From Buddleja alternifolia (taxonomy: Eukaryota > Streptophyta > Magnoliopsida > Lamiales > Scrophulariaceae), in assembly GCA_019426215.1 (NCBI GenBank), contig CM033396.1, forward strand, positions 31,229,154 to 31,293,153: a DNA stretch of 64,000 nucleotides, in the 5' to 3' direction. A model generated the notes under the pieces. That model had not been told where the DNA came from. It made no database searches and saw only the letters and a program-made list of their open reading frames with translations. The position numbers were made by a program, and so were the translations under genes. Below, one piece after another: positions 12,101-22,732 of the stretch; position 1 is the stretch's first letter; every line of letters starts with the position of its first letter.

Positions 12101-12403
12101 ATCAGGCTCATAATCATTCATGTTGAAATCGTGTGATGGATATGATGTACCACCCAAATCATCCAACGGGACACTGCTTTTACCGTGTCTTGTCCAACGT
12201 TTGTAGCTTTTATCAATTCCATTACACACCAAATGATCTTCCAACTCACGTGGACTAATTCTCTTTCCAAAACAACAACGTAAACACGGGCAAGTGATCC
12301 TAGTTCGATCTGGTGCATGGTCAACCGCAAACTTTATGAACTCTTTCACACCTTTCTCATACTGTTCCGACATACGATCTGCTAAAATCCAACTTCGATC
12401 CAT
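9122..12403 (-). pseudogene. CACTA TNP2-type transposase, single 1,093-codon frame with two stop codons
   Basis: The minus-strand frame from ATG at 12,403 to 9,122 is 3,282 bp with no frameshift. TAG at 11,884-11,882 (after KSMLP, before DNVLPNRTYEAK) and TGA at 10,561-10,559 (after NISSLV, before MKDLK) are the only interruptions. Domain order fits the family: an N-terminal transposase-associated region with CPCLRCC (residues about 3-80), TNP2 (about 188-600) with LATDGMNPHGL near residue 308 and NDIDVYLAPLIEDL further on, DUF4218 (about 616-760, starting at LKTHDCHVIM) and DUF4216 (about 920-1,020, YSWFRVPVFGCRWVD), then an acidic and a basic tail. This enzyme would cut and join the element ends as a DDE/D-type transposase. 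The stops fall within conserved text with normal spacing on both sides, so they look like recent point changes and not introns. Confidence 0.92.
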
Positions 12404-12765
12404 TTTGATTCTGAATTAATCAAATTAAACAATTTTATCATCAGTTGATAGTTAAATTAATTAAATAATTTTAATTTTAATTTATTTCCCATTATTCTAG
12501 AAAAAATTCAGCAGAGTAACAACGCAAAAATTACTACCAAGTTCTCGACTTAATCTTCACCCGGGTAAGTTGAATCCAACAAAATTCGGATCTTACGATC
12601 CGCTAAAATCCAATTTCAATCTTAATTAATTAAATTAAACAATTTTAACATCAGTTTAGTCAAATTATTTAAACTATTTTCATTTTAATTTATTTCACGT
12701 TATCCTAGAAAAAATTCGGCAGAGTACCGACGCAAAAATTTCTACCAAGTTCTCGACTTAATATT
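12366..12765. repeat. Tandem duplication of the transposase 5' end
   Basis: 12,370-12,570 and 12,593-12,755 share CTAAAATCCAA, AAATTAAACAATTTTA, CTAGAAAAAATTC and CTACCAAGTTCTCGACTTAAT in the same order at about a 215-bp offset. The first copy includes the transposase start codon; in the second the ATG and the following frame are lost. Confidence 0.75.
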
Positions 12766-12865
12766 CCCCCAAACTTGCATTACTCAAAATTCGTATATTT
12801 CAACCACAACAAACCCAATATTATAATCTTCCACCCACAACAAACCCAAAATGCCGATCTTACTA

Positions 12866-13145
12866 TACGAAAATATTGATCACCAGTTGAATCACATAAA
12901 ACATCATATTTCTACAAATATTGATCACTAGTTGGATCAAATAAATCACATAAAACTAAAAATAAAGCACCATTTTATAAAAATATATTGATCACCAGTT
13001 GAATCACATAAAACATCATATTTTCAACAACTACAAAATATTGATCACCAGTCGGATCACATAAATCACATAAAACTATAAATAAAACATCATATTTTCA
13101 GCAACTAAGTATAAATATATAGATCACCAGTTGGATCAATGTATC
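12866..13145. repeat. Degenerate tandem repeats, ATTGATCACCAGTTG type
   Basis: About five copies of a unit containing ATTGATCACCAGTTGGATCA and CATAAAACATCATATTT with variable spacing of 30-80 bp. Lies upstream of the transposase gene, so it may be promoter or terminal DNA of the element. Non-coding. Confidence 0.7.
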
Positions 13146-13273
13146 CTAAACCACCAAATAACCACAATATAATCTCAAATCAAACGGAATTAACACCCGA
13201 CTAACTAAAATTAATACTAAATTCAGTCAAATTCCTAGTACCCTTAAATTTTTTAATAAATAGGCAAATTTCA

Positions 13274-13600
13274 AAAATATATACAAATATATATACATAC
13301 ACCACACATACACAAATATATACATACACCCACATATACACAAATATATACATACACCCACACATACACAAATATATATACATATACACCCACATATACA
13401 CAAATATACGCACACATACGTAAATATATATACATACACCCATATATACACAAATACACTCACACATACACAAATATATATACACCCACACATACACAAA
13501 TATATATACATACACCCATATATACACAAATACACGCACACATACACAAATATATATACATACACTCATATATGCATACACCCACATATACATACATCTA
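13274..13600. repeat. ACACAAATATATACATACACCC minisatellite
   Basis: More than ten diverged copies of a 22-30 bp unit made of ACACAAATATATACATAC and ACCCACAT words. Three open frames cross it in the minus direction but encode only Tyr/Val/Cys/Ile-rich periodic peptides, so they are not genes. Confidence 0.9.
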
Positions 13601-13612
13601 TACATACTCTAT

Positions 13613-13618
13613 GTGTGC

Positions 13619-13656
<38 letters not shown>

Positions 13657-14135
13657 TTATCTAAAAGAAAATACCAAAACTAAATGGACCACGGCGGCGG
13701 AAGCGGAAGTGGGCGGCGGCGGCGGAGGTCGGCGACGGCGTCTCTCGGCACTATCTATATATATATATAGAGAGAGAGAGTTAATTTTATATATATAGAG
13801 AATATATACATATATATGCACATATATATATATATATATATCTAGAAAGAGAGAAAGAGAGAGAGAGATACTACCGGAGTGACGGCGGCGGACGGCGGAG
13901 GAGCGGCAACCGGCGGCGCGAGAGAGAAGTAGATCGAGAGAAACCGAGAGAGAGAAGTAGATGTAGAAATAGAGAGAGAAACCGAGAGAGAGAGGTAGAT
14001 CTAGAGATAGAGAGAGAGAGAGAAAAAGAGAGGGGCGGCGGACGGTGGTGGTGGTGGTGGTGGTGGTGAGAGAGTTGAGAGAGAGAGAGAGATAGAGTGA
14101 GTGAGTGAGTGAGAGTGAGAGAGAGAGGGGGCCGG
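13613..14135. repeat. Microsatellite block: (TA)n, GGC-rich, (GA)n, (GGT)n
   Basis: (TA)n at 13,622-13,652; GGC-rich at 13,690-13,745; GAGA runs from 13,768 to 14,130; (GGT)8-type run at 14,045-14,068. Long open frames here come from simple-sequence composition. Confidence 0.85.
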
Positions 14136-14145
14136 GTTGTAGAAA

Positions 14146-14404
14146 ACCCGGCCCTGTGCCAGCGGTTTGGCTGAACCGCTGGCACATACCGCTGCCATAA
14201 AATACGGGCCGAACCGCTGCCATAAGTGCACTTTGTGGCAGCAGTTCTGGCCGAACCGCTGTTGCGTTGAATTTTTTTATTTTTATTTTTATTTTTATTT
14301 TTTCTGACACCTCTGACAGCGTTTTGGCTCGAACCGCTGTCATAGGTCCGAACCGAGTACCCCCTATTACAGCAGTTTTCAAAACCGCTGTCATAGGTAC
14401 GCTG
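14146..14404. repeat. CACTA right subterminal palindromic repeats
   Basis: GCCAGCGGTTTGGCTGAACCG, GAACCGCTGCCATAA, CAAAACCGCTGTCATAGG and related units match those at 5,020-5,285 in both orientations. Confidence 0.8.
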
Positions 14405-14431
14405 TAATAGAACTTTTTTGTGGTAGTGAAA
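14400..14431. repeat. CACTA right terminal inverted repeat and AAA target duplication
   Basis: Ends ...TTTTTTGTGGTAGTG at 14,428, followed by AAA (14,429-14,431), matching the left AAA. Confidence 0.85.
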
Positions 14432-15720
14432 TATCACGCTGGAAGAAGCTTGAAGAAAAATTCACCACCTTTGGAACTCCAAGAGGCCGACGGCTACTCA
14501 AGGGGAGGAGAGAGATTTTTTTTTCTTCTTTCTTTGTTGTCAAGTCAATTGTGAGAGTTAGGGTTTTTTGAACTAAGCAGTTAGGTATATATAAGGAATG
14601 ATGGACTTGGATTTAACTAATTCCTTAAGCCCATCCAACTCCTCACTTACATGCATACACACGTCAACCCTCATCCTTATTTAGTTAAGTTGACTTTCAA
14701 TTTAGTCCAATTATTAATTAAGTCCAACATATTTTAATCCAATTAAAATATGATACTAATTAATAATCATCTAAATTAAATAATCCAATTTATTAATTTA
14801 GAATAGGATGACTATAATAAATATATCTCTTATAAAAAAAAGACTATAATAAATATATCTAATTTTTTTTTATTAATTTATTTTCATTAATCCAATTAAT
14901 CAAATAAATTAATATGTTCATAATAAATACATCTAATTATCTATTATTAATTTATTTTTATTAATCCAACTCAAATAAATTAACTTGCTCATCAAATAGC
15001 AAATTACCTAATTTATATATTTGACAATAAAAAAATTTTCTTCGCTCAATTCCTTTAAAGCACGACTCCCTAGGTTTGTCTCAATTGGCATTAGGAGGAA
15101 ACCAAAGATGTGAGTGTCACATAGCCAGTCTCGTGGACTCACATCGAAATCCAATTGAAATGAATAGATGAATACGAGCCTTTAGGTCACAGACATCCTG
15201 TGAGTATAAGTCTTTCATTGTAACATCCTGATCGAGTGAGAATCATGAATTATGTCAAACTCACAGGACTCGATGATGTATTTTATAGTAAGATGCAATT
15301 ACTGTACTACCCATATTTACTATACATAGTTAGTTCTCCTGTTTTGGCCAAAAACTTATAATTTCATTTACCTACGATCGCACAGGACGTTGACTTGTTT
15401 TATTTAATTCGAGACAGTGAATCCTATATTGACAATCACCAAACAATTGTCACTTGTCTTTGTGATTCGCAATTCGAGGTTGATCCCCCCAAAGGGTGAA
15501 TTAGATCTAACTACTCTAATTACTCGTTCAGTGTCACAAGCCCAATCTTCGTGAATCCTAAAGTACAGTAGTGCCCCAACTCGAGCTAAACTATGGGATA
15601 TTTTTGGAAGATCCAAGTATGAGTAGAATGGAGTCTTCTTTATTGCTTTACTGTGCGACATCAATGGAACTAATTTTACCATAACTTATGGAATTTATTC
15701 GGGTGGCACCGCTAGGCGAT
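14432..15720. repeat. LTR-like stretch, right part of the sequence split by the CACTA element
   Basis: Non-coding, with text typical of a long Copia LTR read from the minus strand: polypyrimidine, AATTAAT-rich and TGTCACATAGCC-type segments, and CACCGCTAGGCGATCTCG near 15,705. It shares organisation, not close sequence, with the LTRs at 29,609 and 36,759. The right end is uncertain. Confidence 0.35.
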
Positions 15721-17014
15721 CTCGTACTCCTTCATCTGTTCTTTTCCAACCATTAGACTCTGAAAGGTTCAAGTAACACAAATGATTATAATAAATACGA
15801 CATACACACATAGACAATACTAAAAACGTCAGCTGTCCATACGACAAACACATTCACATAATACTGCATATTTTAAATTAAACTACCACAACATTCAAAA
15901 TTGAATATCTCAAACCATACAACATACTGCACATTTGAACATAGTATAACCAAATTCTTTACAAAATACACAAAATTGAAATTCTCAAATCCCACAATAT
16001 CAGCAACCAAAAACTGAAATTGACTAAATGTGGTTCACTTACCTTCTCAAATCAGAAATTAAAGGTGGAAATCGAATACCTGTGTGGTGGCAGTTGACTT
16101 ACTAGAGAAAAATTAAAAAAATTGAAAGAGACTTCGGCGAAAATCGTATACCTAGACGGCGGTGGAAATCGAATATTACTACGGTGGAGGAAATTGAATA
16201 ATACAATAGGGTGGAGGATTTTGAATGCTTAGCCGGCGGCGGTGGAGGATTTTTGGAGATTTTTGAGAGAATTTAACATGCAACGTGAGAAAAATAGATG
16301 AGAAAAGGGGGAAGAAGACAGCGGGAATAATTATGGGCATGACTGCTATTTTTTCTCTATTTGAGGATATTTCCATTTTTTCACAGCGATTAGGGAGTGA
16401 ATCCAAATTTTAATTTAAGAAAAGGGAGTCCAGACCTTAAAAGTAGGGCTGGGACTGATCTACAAATTGGATCATTCGGGGATGTATCCCCATATTTCCA
16501 AACACACGAATTAAGTGTCTTTCCACTATATATATATTTATATGCGCGCGCGCGAAACCTAACTGATTTCATTCGCTTCAATTGGTTTGGTTCCCGGGTT
16601 GGCCCATTAAGCCGGTTTGACATTAGTTTGGTCCTAGGAGGACGCATATTGGGTCAATATCAAAGGTCATTGAGCTGTTGGGCTAGACTTCTGTTCGGCT
16701 GATTCCGCTTGAATTTAGTTCGACCCAATATGAAGGCCTTTTACCACTGAGTATATAATCATGGTCTAAGCCCACAACTTATAATTTATACAACTCAGAG
16801 CCAAACTCAGACCCAATAGTAGAAGGCATGAATTCATACAGGATATATCTTTATGTGTATGCATCCCACTCATATTCAATGCATGAATTTTAATTATCAA
16901 AAAGAAAGAAAATACATGCATCCCACTCATATTCAATGCATGAATTTTAATTATCAAAAGAAAGAAAACTACATAAATATAAAGATATATCATGTATCAA
17001 GCATTATATTTCTA
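15721..17014. other. Gene-free stretch with a 57-bp tandem duplication
   Basis: No gene recognised. At 16,860-16,970 the text GCATCCCACTCATATTCAAT through AATTATCAAAAGAAAGAAAA occurs twice in tandem with period about 57 bp. 16,040-16,340 is a GGCGG-rich patch. Short open frames at 16,390-16,702 on both strands are not supported by any motif. Confidence 0.55.
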
Positions 17015-17196
17015 GCCCAATGCTTGTTAATTTAGTTGTATCAATTTTCACTTTTATGTGGGAGGTCCTAGGTTCAATTTCAGGCTGTCACAAGTTGTGA
17101 TTTTTCTCTCCTTATTTAGAGTCTTATAGGGTCTGTATGACTCATAAATAAATACTATTGATCCGGTTTTGTGGGACCAGTATATCCCCTAGAATA
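17015..17196 (+). mobile_element. tRNA-derived SINE, copy 1, with 16-bp target duplication
   Basis: AAGCATTATATTTCTA (16,999-17,014) recurs as AAGCATTACATTTCTA (17,197-17,212), flanking 182 bp. Inside, TTTAGTTGTATCA (17,031) is a decayed box A and GGTTCAATTTC (17,071-17,081) a box B, followed by CAAGTTGTGATTTTTCTCTC. 58,115-58,208 is a second member with better boxes. SINEs of this sort are copied by RNA polymerase III and moved by LINE enzymes, which leaves long target duplications such as this one. Confidence 0.8.
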
Positions 17197-17212
17197 AAGC
17201 ATTACATTTCTA

Positions 17213-18735
17213 ATTCCCTAAATTGATATCTATACAGAAAAGGTTTACAACTAGAGCAATATATTAATAGAGTCGAGTCGAACAAGTTGTTGATCAAGTT
17301 TGTTCCAATATATCTGAGTTTGGTTTGATTCTTAACTGAGCCAAGCTCAAACAAGATCTAATCGAACCGAACAGTATTCGAGCTCGAATAAATTTAATTT
17401 TTTGCATTATTTTATCATTTTTTACTAATCGAGTCGAGTATCAAAAGTTATCGAGCAAACAAAATATCATTCTAGCTTGGTTTGATATGTTAACAAGCCA
17501 AGTTCAAACTAGCTTTTAACGATCAATTTCAAATTCAATATCGAGTATCTTAGTTCTTTCAAACCTATTTAAAAAAGCGCGTATCAATAAATTATACATC
17601 AAACACTTGTAACATGATCCATCAATGTGATATCCGACTTTTATCACTCTCCTGCTTTGTTTCATTGACGGTTTCTTTTCAAGGATAAGGATTTGAGTGT
17701 TTGCCTGCACGGATTTAGGACTTGTTTGAACTTTGTCAAATTGGTTAGGTATATGCAAGGTCTTAAATTTTGATTTCGGGGTAGATATTGATGTAGTAAA
17801 TTTATGAAAATTTCGATGAAAATTTTAGAGATATTCAAAATTTTAGTTTTGCTTTTAAAGAAATCATGGAAATTTATAAAAATATTTGAAATTTACAATA
17901 AAATCTTTGGTAACTTTAATTATCATACTTATGCATCTTTTACATCAATAATATTCTATATATAATATATGGATAATGAATTTGTTAAATAGTATCACTA
18001 AAAACTGTTGCGAAAAATATGAAATAAATATAATTTGATAGTAAGATAGTAATCAAATCTAATGAGAACTTCATTAAAATAAAATATACTAAGATTTAAA
18101 CTCAATACCACATCGAGTTCCTAGGAGGATCGAAATCGCTATCACTAGTATCTGTTCTACCTCTACTTTCATATTACAAGTGAAAATTATTAGTTACATG
18201 TTGACAATATTCGGCCCATGACATGAAATATTGGTAGTACTGCATATAATGATGATGATAATGATGATATCTTTCTGGTGTTGAATTTTGAAGAACCCCA
18301 ATGGAGTAATACAATTTCTTCAATCATATTCATTTGCAGTTTTTTGCTTTATTGCTTCTTGTGGTTGGGGAGGTAAGTCGTAGGTGTGGTCCTTACCAAG
18401 TATAAATATAATTTTCTAATTATATAACATTAAAAAATATAAAAAAATTTATTTAAAAATATATAAAAAAAATTCCTCTGAAATTTCGGTTTTGGTGAAT
18501 GTTTCGGGAAATATCGGGTTTCGGCTGAAATTTCGTTGGATATTTGACAAAAATATGTAAATTTCGGGAGATTTCGGGTTTCGGAAAAAAATTTCTAAAA
18601 ATTTCGAGTTTCGGTCGAAATTTCGAAAGATATTCTACAAAATCGGATCGAAGGTTCAATTTCATTTTAGAATCCCTCAAAATCCGAAATTTCGATCGAA
18701 ATTTCGGTGTTTCTACCAAAATTTATCACCATGGG
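17213..18735. repeat. Gene-free repeats: GAGTCGAG-rich patch and TTTCGG-rich patch
   Basis: 17,270-17,520 is a decayed GAGTCGAG/AGCTCGAA patch. 18,470-18,725 repeats AATTTCGGGTTTCGG and TTTCGATCGAAATTTC with many changes, reading similarly on both strands. 17,760-17,890 has related AAATTTTGATTTCGG text, so 17,760-18,735 could be one element with AAATTTTG-type ends. No coding region. Confidence 0.45.
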
Positions 18736-18736
18736 T

Positions 18737-18945
18737 ATACGCAACTTGTTTATGATCCATCTGTCACTTTCACTTGCTTATCAAATGTTATTATCACAAA
18801 ACTGATAAAAATAAAAATACAAAATAATCAAATCATCAATTTGTCAAATTGGTGAAGTATACGCAACTTGTTAAATGTTATGATCCATCTGTCACTTGTT
18901 TCTCAAATGTTATCATCACAAAACTGATAAAAATAAAAATAATCA
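18737..18945. repeat. Direct repeat, two copies about 120 bp apart
   Basis: ACGCAACTTGTT, ATGATCCATCTGTCACTT and ACAAAACTGATAAAAATAAA appear in order at 18,739-18,816 and again at 18,860-18,938. A short insertion TAAATGTT distinguishes the second copy. Confidence 0.85.
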
Positions 18946-20249
18946 AGTTATAACTAAAATATTCGTTTTTTTTCCTTTTCAAAAATACATATTCCGTACA
19001 AAAAAAATTAAAGCATTTATTCATTATCGATTACACCCTTCAATAATTCACACACGTCATTTTTTCTGTAACTATATTTAATTATATATTAATCTTATTT
19101 ATGGAAAGAAACTAAACAAAATGGAATCGTGATCACTTGCATTGGATAAGACAAGTTTTCTTTTTTCTTTTGCTTTCTTCAGAGAACATTTTAAATTTAA
19201 AAGTATATGTAAGTCAAACTTTATATATAAAAATATGCACGCATTTTGACATACATATTTATCTATATTTCTAGAAAATTATGCTTTAGTTTAAGAGTTA
19301 ATATATATTTTGGTTTCATAAAAGGAAGGTGGGTTGGAAGTCTTGTTTGACTAAAGTGTGTTTTAGCAAGACTTTATCTAGAAATGATGGTGAATTCCAT
19401 ATATGAGAATGTTTTTTACTTAAATTAATCTACATTTCGAATATATTAATTTGGAGTATTTAATTACGCTATATTAATTTGGAGTATTTAATTACGCAAA
19501 TTCAATTTTGGATGAATGAAAATTTAATTTACAAAGTGTGTCATTACGAACGTACGCGATTAAATGATCACAACCATACGATCGACGGCCACGGTCGTAT
19601 GAAAGTGGTTCACATGGTCCCTATATGAAAGTGTTCAAAACAAAAATTTAGGAACCAATTTGATCAAGATTCAAAGTTTTAGGGATGTTTTGCAATTTTT
19701 GGGAAGTTGGCCAGTTGGGAGGTGCGACCGAATTCATACCAAAATATACATGTAGGGTAATATTTTATACATATGTATTGAGGAATACAAAATGAATCAA
19801 GCTGAAACAGAGGATTCAACCATATTTAAGTTCGAAACGTCTATTTCAGATGATATTCCCATCTCGCATTCCAATGCTCGTACATATGCCATATATAAAA
19901 GTCTTTTTAAAAAATATATTATTAATATGTATTTTATACACATATTGTATTAAATTTATATAAAGTGAAATACAAGAAAATAATATTATTTTAAAATAAA
20001 AGATTTGATTTGCTTAGTGGCAAGTTGCTCAACATCTTGTTACCTATTTGACACATTGAACTCTTAGGCTGTGATGACTGATGAGTGATCACAAATAAGG
20101 CTAGTAAAGCGAAAATGGAAAGTTCAAATGTTTTACTTAACAACTTGACCGTATTCTTTTAGTTATGGCTATTTTTGAGTTTGGCTTTTACCGTGTAATA
20201 CTTCTTCACTTTAAATTGTAGTATATTATGTTTAGTTATTTAACTATAC
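18946..20249. other. Gene-free AT-rich stretch
   Basis: No gene seen. A 28-bp tandem pair (TATATTAATTTGGAGTATTT...) lies at about 19,438-19,496. Confidence 0.55.
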
Positions 20250-20252
20250 ACA

Positions 20253-20631
20253 CACTACTACAAAATATAATGTTAGTGGCAAAAATTAAAGTTACAATAT
20301 CTAAATTGTCACTAAATATACATAATGGAGACAATAATTTTTTATTGTCACAAATAATGACTTTTAATGACAAAAGTATTTTTTAAGTTGTCACTATTGA
20401 CAATTAGTGATATATGTATAGTGACAACATATATAAATCTAGTACAAAAATTTTCTTGTCACCGATTATTAAAGAGTGACAACTTGTATATAATTTTTGT
20501 CACTATTGCATATATGAAAACAACTTCTGTGACAAAACAAAATTTATTATCACTTAATACACATAATTAGTGACAATTTTAATATTTTCACTTGACATTT
20601 TGTCATAATTTTTTTTTTTTTTTTTGTAGTG
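20253..20631. mobile_element. CACTA-type MITE, 379 bp, target duplication ACA
   Basis: Starts CACTACTACAAAATATA and ends TTTTTTTTTTGTAGTG; ACA is present on both sides (20,250-20,252 and 20,632-20,634). The interior repeats GTGACAA/TTGTCAC words in both directions. No coding capacity. Its subterminal words differ from those of the 9.4-kb CACTA element, so it belongs to another CACTA subfamily. It lies about 200 bp past the RBR stop codon. Confidence 0.9.
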
Positions 20632-20826
20632 ACAAGTCAAATAAATTGTATGGAATCCACATATATATATATATATATACACACACTATGTATAGAATCC
20701 ATATTATATATATATTATAATAAATATTTTATACACTTAATATAAATATTGATTGTAAGCATAAGAAAAAAAAATCAATTTTGTAACTAAAGAAAATACG
20801 AACTTCCGATGACCCGCGGGCATTGG

Positions 20827-22732
20827 TTACTGGCAACCACCATGAGTTGAAGTCCAAGTTGCTCCACATGCATAGCAAAACTGATACCCACACCTATAAG
20901 TGATGTTGAAGATAATAAATAAGGCGAAATCAATTTTCATTATGCTAAAATCTTAAACAAAATCTTTTGACATATTATGATCATTCCACACCTTTTCCTC
21001 ACTAAAAATCAATGTTCAAATAATATCAATATAATTTAATTGGATCTGGCAAAAGACAAACCTCAAAAACACGATTGTTTTCGAAATTATAAATAGTAAA
21101 TTATGTATATATTTTTAACTATCTATCTCTACATAATCAAAATTTCATGCCTTGTGCTTTAATTTGGGATTTATATAGAAACAAATAAGAAAAATTATTT
21201 TATACAGTAGCAAGTAGCAACGCAAAAACATAAAACTACCATGCATGACAAAAATAGAATGGAGGGTCGCATAGAAGAGATCAACAGAAGACATTCATTA
21301 AAACAAAATCTACATCTGGGAATTTTTAAAGGTTGTGCGACATAATGTGAAAATCACATAAAGAATATGATCAAAATTGAAAAGAGTCAAACATATGAGA
21401 TCAAAAATGAAGTTGACGATTTAGGAAGAACAAACTCATGTGGAGCGGAGCATGAATTCGAACTCGAGCATGAACTCAAATATATCTTATTAATTATTTA
21501 TGTGTTAACTATTAAATGTTGTATTAATCTATGTATATATATATATATTAAATATTTATTAGTAAATAAATTTGTAATTATCTATTGACAAACTCAGGAG
21601 CCTACGAACTAGTATACACAGAGGCGGAGCCAGGACAGCGCCCCTCAACTTTTCAAAACTTATTTTTTTTACCCTATAAATTTTTTATTTTTTTAAATTT
21701 TACCTCCCAAAACCAAATAATATTAAGTTTTCTCCCATATTTTTGTAAATGAAATTCTAGCTCCACCCCTGAGCATACATACTTCAGCTCGAGCTCTAAT
21801 CTCGTAGCTCGTGAGCTGATTCAACTCAGTGCCCACCTTGCGAGCCGACTCAACTCAGTGCCCACTCGTCATCCCAATATGATCTTAAAATTTAAATTCA
21901 CCATAGATGCAAAAATGATCGAAACTAGGGAAGATCATAATTAAATTCAATAAATTGTTTAGATTAATATAAAACAAAGCAAATTGTGTCACCTGCAAGT
22001 CATATGCAAGCACCCTTCATTTTTCTCCACAAAAAACTTACAACGAGGGCATCTCTGCCACTTCTTCCTCTTCGCAAGCTCATGCACCATTAAATCTTCT
22101 CTCCTTCTCTCATTCTCATTCAAACTCATATACTCTTCGCATCCAACGCCCGAATGCCAAGCCACGTTGCACTGCGCGCAGAACAATCTACGGCAGAAAG
22201 GGCACTCCGATTCCCTCACCACCTCATCCCCGTCGTTCACCAGCAACGACGAACAGTCTTTATATGGACAGTAAAATCTCTCCGAATTATCGATCATGGA
22301 CTCGCATATCGCGTCCCCCCACATGTTAAGAACGTCTTTAGCTACGATTTCTTTACTCGTTTCGATATCTAGCACACCTTCGCAGTCCAATCCAGGGCAC
22401 GGAAACCTAATCCCGTTTGAAATCGGGGTTTTTTGGAGTTTCACGGAGATGTGTTTCGAAATGCATTCTTTGCAGAATCTGTGATTGCAGCGCTGGACTA
22501 TGAATGTTTGATCGTTGTCTTTGTTTTCTGCGCAGATTTCGCACATGAATTGGGATGATGGTTCGCCGGTTTCGATGGAAAGCTTTTGGCGTTTTGAAGA
22601 ATTTTCCGATGGTGAAAAGTCATCGTCGTCGCCGTCGGAGTTGGGGTTGATGAGGGACGCTAAAATCGCGTCTTGGAGTAGCAACTCTTCTGCATACTTG
22701 GCATCGAGGGTATTATCGTCTTGATTTTCCAT
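20827..22732 (-). CDS. RBR-type (RING1-IBR-RING2) E3 ubiquitin ligase, 268 aa, two exons
   Basis: Exon 1 is 22,732-21,993 and exon 2 is 20,893-20,827; GT (21,992-21,991) and AG (20,895-20,894) bound the intron and the join keeps frame (CR|CGYQFC). RING1 has C64, C67, C82, H84, C87, C90, C112 and C117. The IBR has C155, C160, C177, C180, C185, C188, H193 and C198. RING2 has C228, C231, then C241 in EGCLHM, the position of the catalytic cysteine that accepts ubiquitin from E2, then C246, C248, C253, C256, H264 and C267. The protein stops right after RING2, so it lacks the long C-terminal part of Ariadne-type ligases and resembles the short plant RBR group. An acidic N-terminus (residues 33-39) precedes RING1. 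Likely cytosolic or nuclear; substrate unknown. The intron carries a MITE. Confidence 0.93.
21619..21771. mobile_element. hAT-type MITE inside the RBR intron, 153 bp
   Basis: Ends CAGAGGCGGAGCCAG and, inverted, CAGGGGTGGAGCTAG. Flanked by AGTATACA (21,611-21,618) and AGCATACA (21,772-21,779), an 8-bp duplication with one change. Non-coding, AT-rich interior. Confidence 0.75.

Larger units (their letters stand above)
5002..14428 (-). mobile_element. CACTA (En/Spm) DNA transposon, 9,427 bp, two gene remnants
   Basis: The ends are CACTACTACAAAAATGACC (left) and, inward from the right, CACTACCACAAAAAAGTTC; both continue into ACAGCG within 30 bp. AAA flanks both ends. Within about 280 bp of each end lie palindromic subterminal repeats. 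Two genes are read on the minus strand: a TNP2-type transposase near the right end and a TNPA-like/Ulp1 gene near the left end. The region upstream of the transposase holds tandem duplications and satellites. Length and gene order fit an autonomous plant CACTA element, but stops and frameshifts in both genes indicate that this copy is no longer coding-competent. Confidence 0.95.

Noticed and set aside
13274..13600. CRISPR-like alternation of repeats and spacers
   Set aside because: Eukaryotic minisatellite; the units diverge continuously and no unique spacers exist.
13201..13605. Minus-strand open frames of 62-134 codons rich in Tyr, Val, Cys and Ile
   Set aside because: They are translations of a 22-30 bp minisatellite; the peptide repeats follow the DNA period in three frames.
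13657..14437. Minus-strand frames of 188 and 245 codons rich in Ser/Leu and His/Pro runs
   Set aside because: Produced by GA, GGT and GGC simple repeats plus the CACTA subterminal array.
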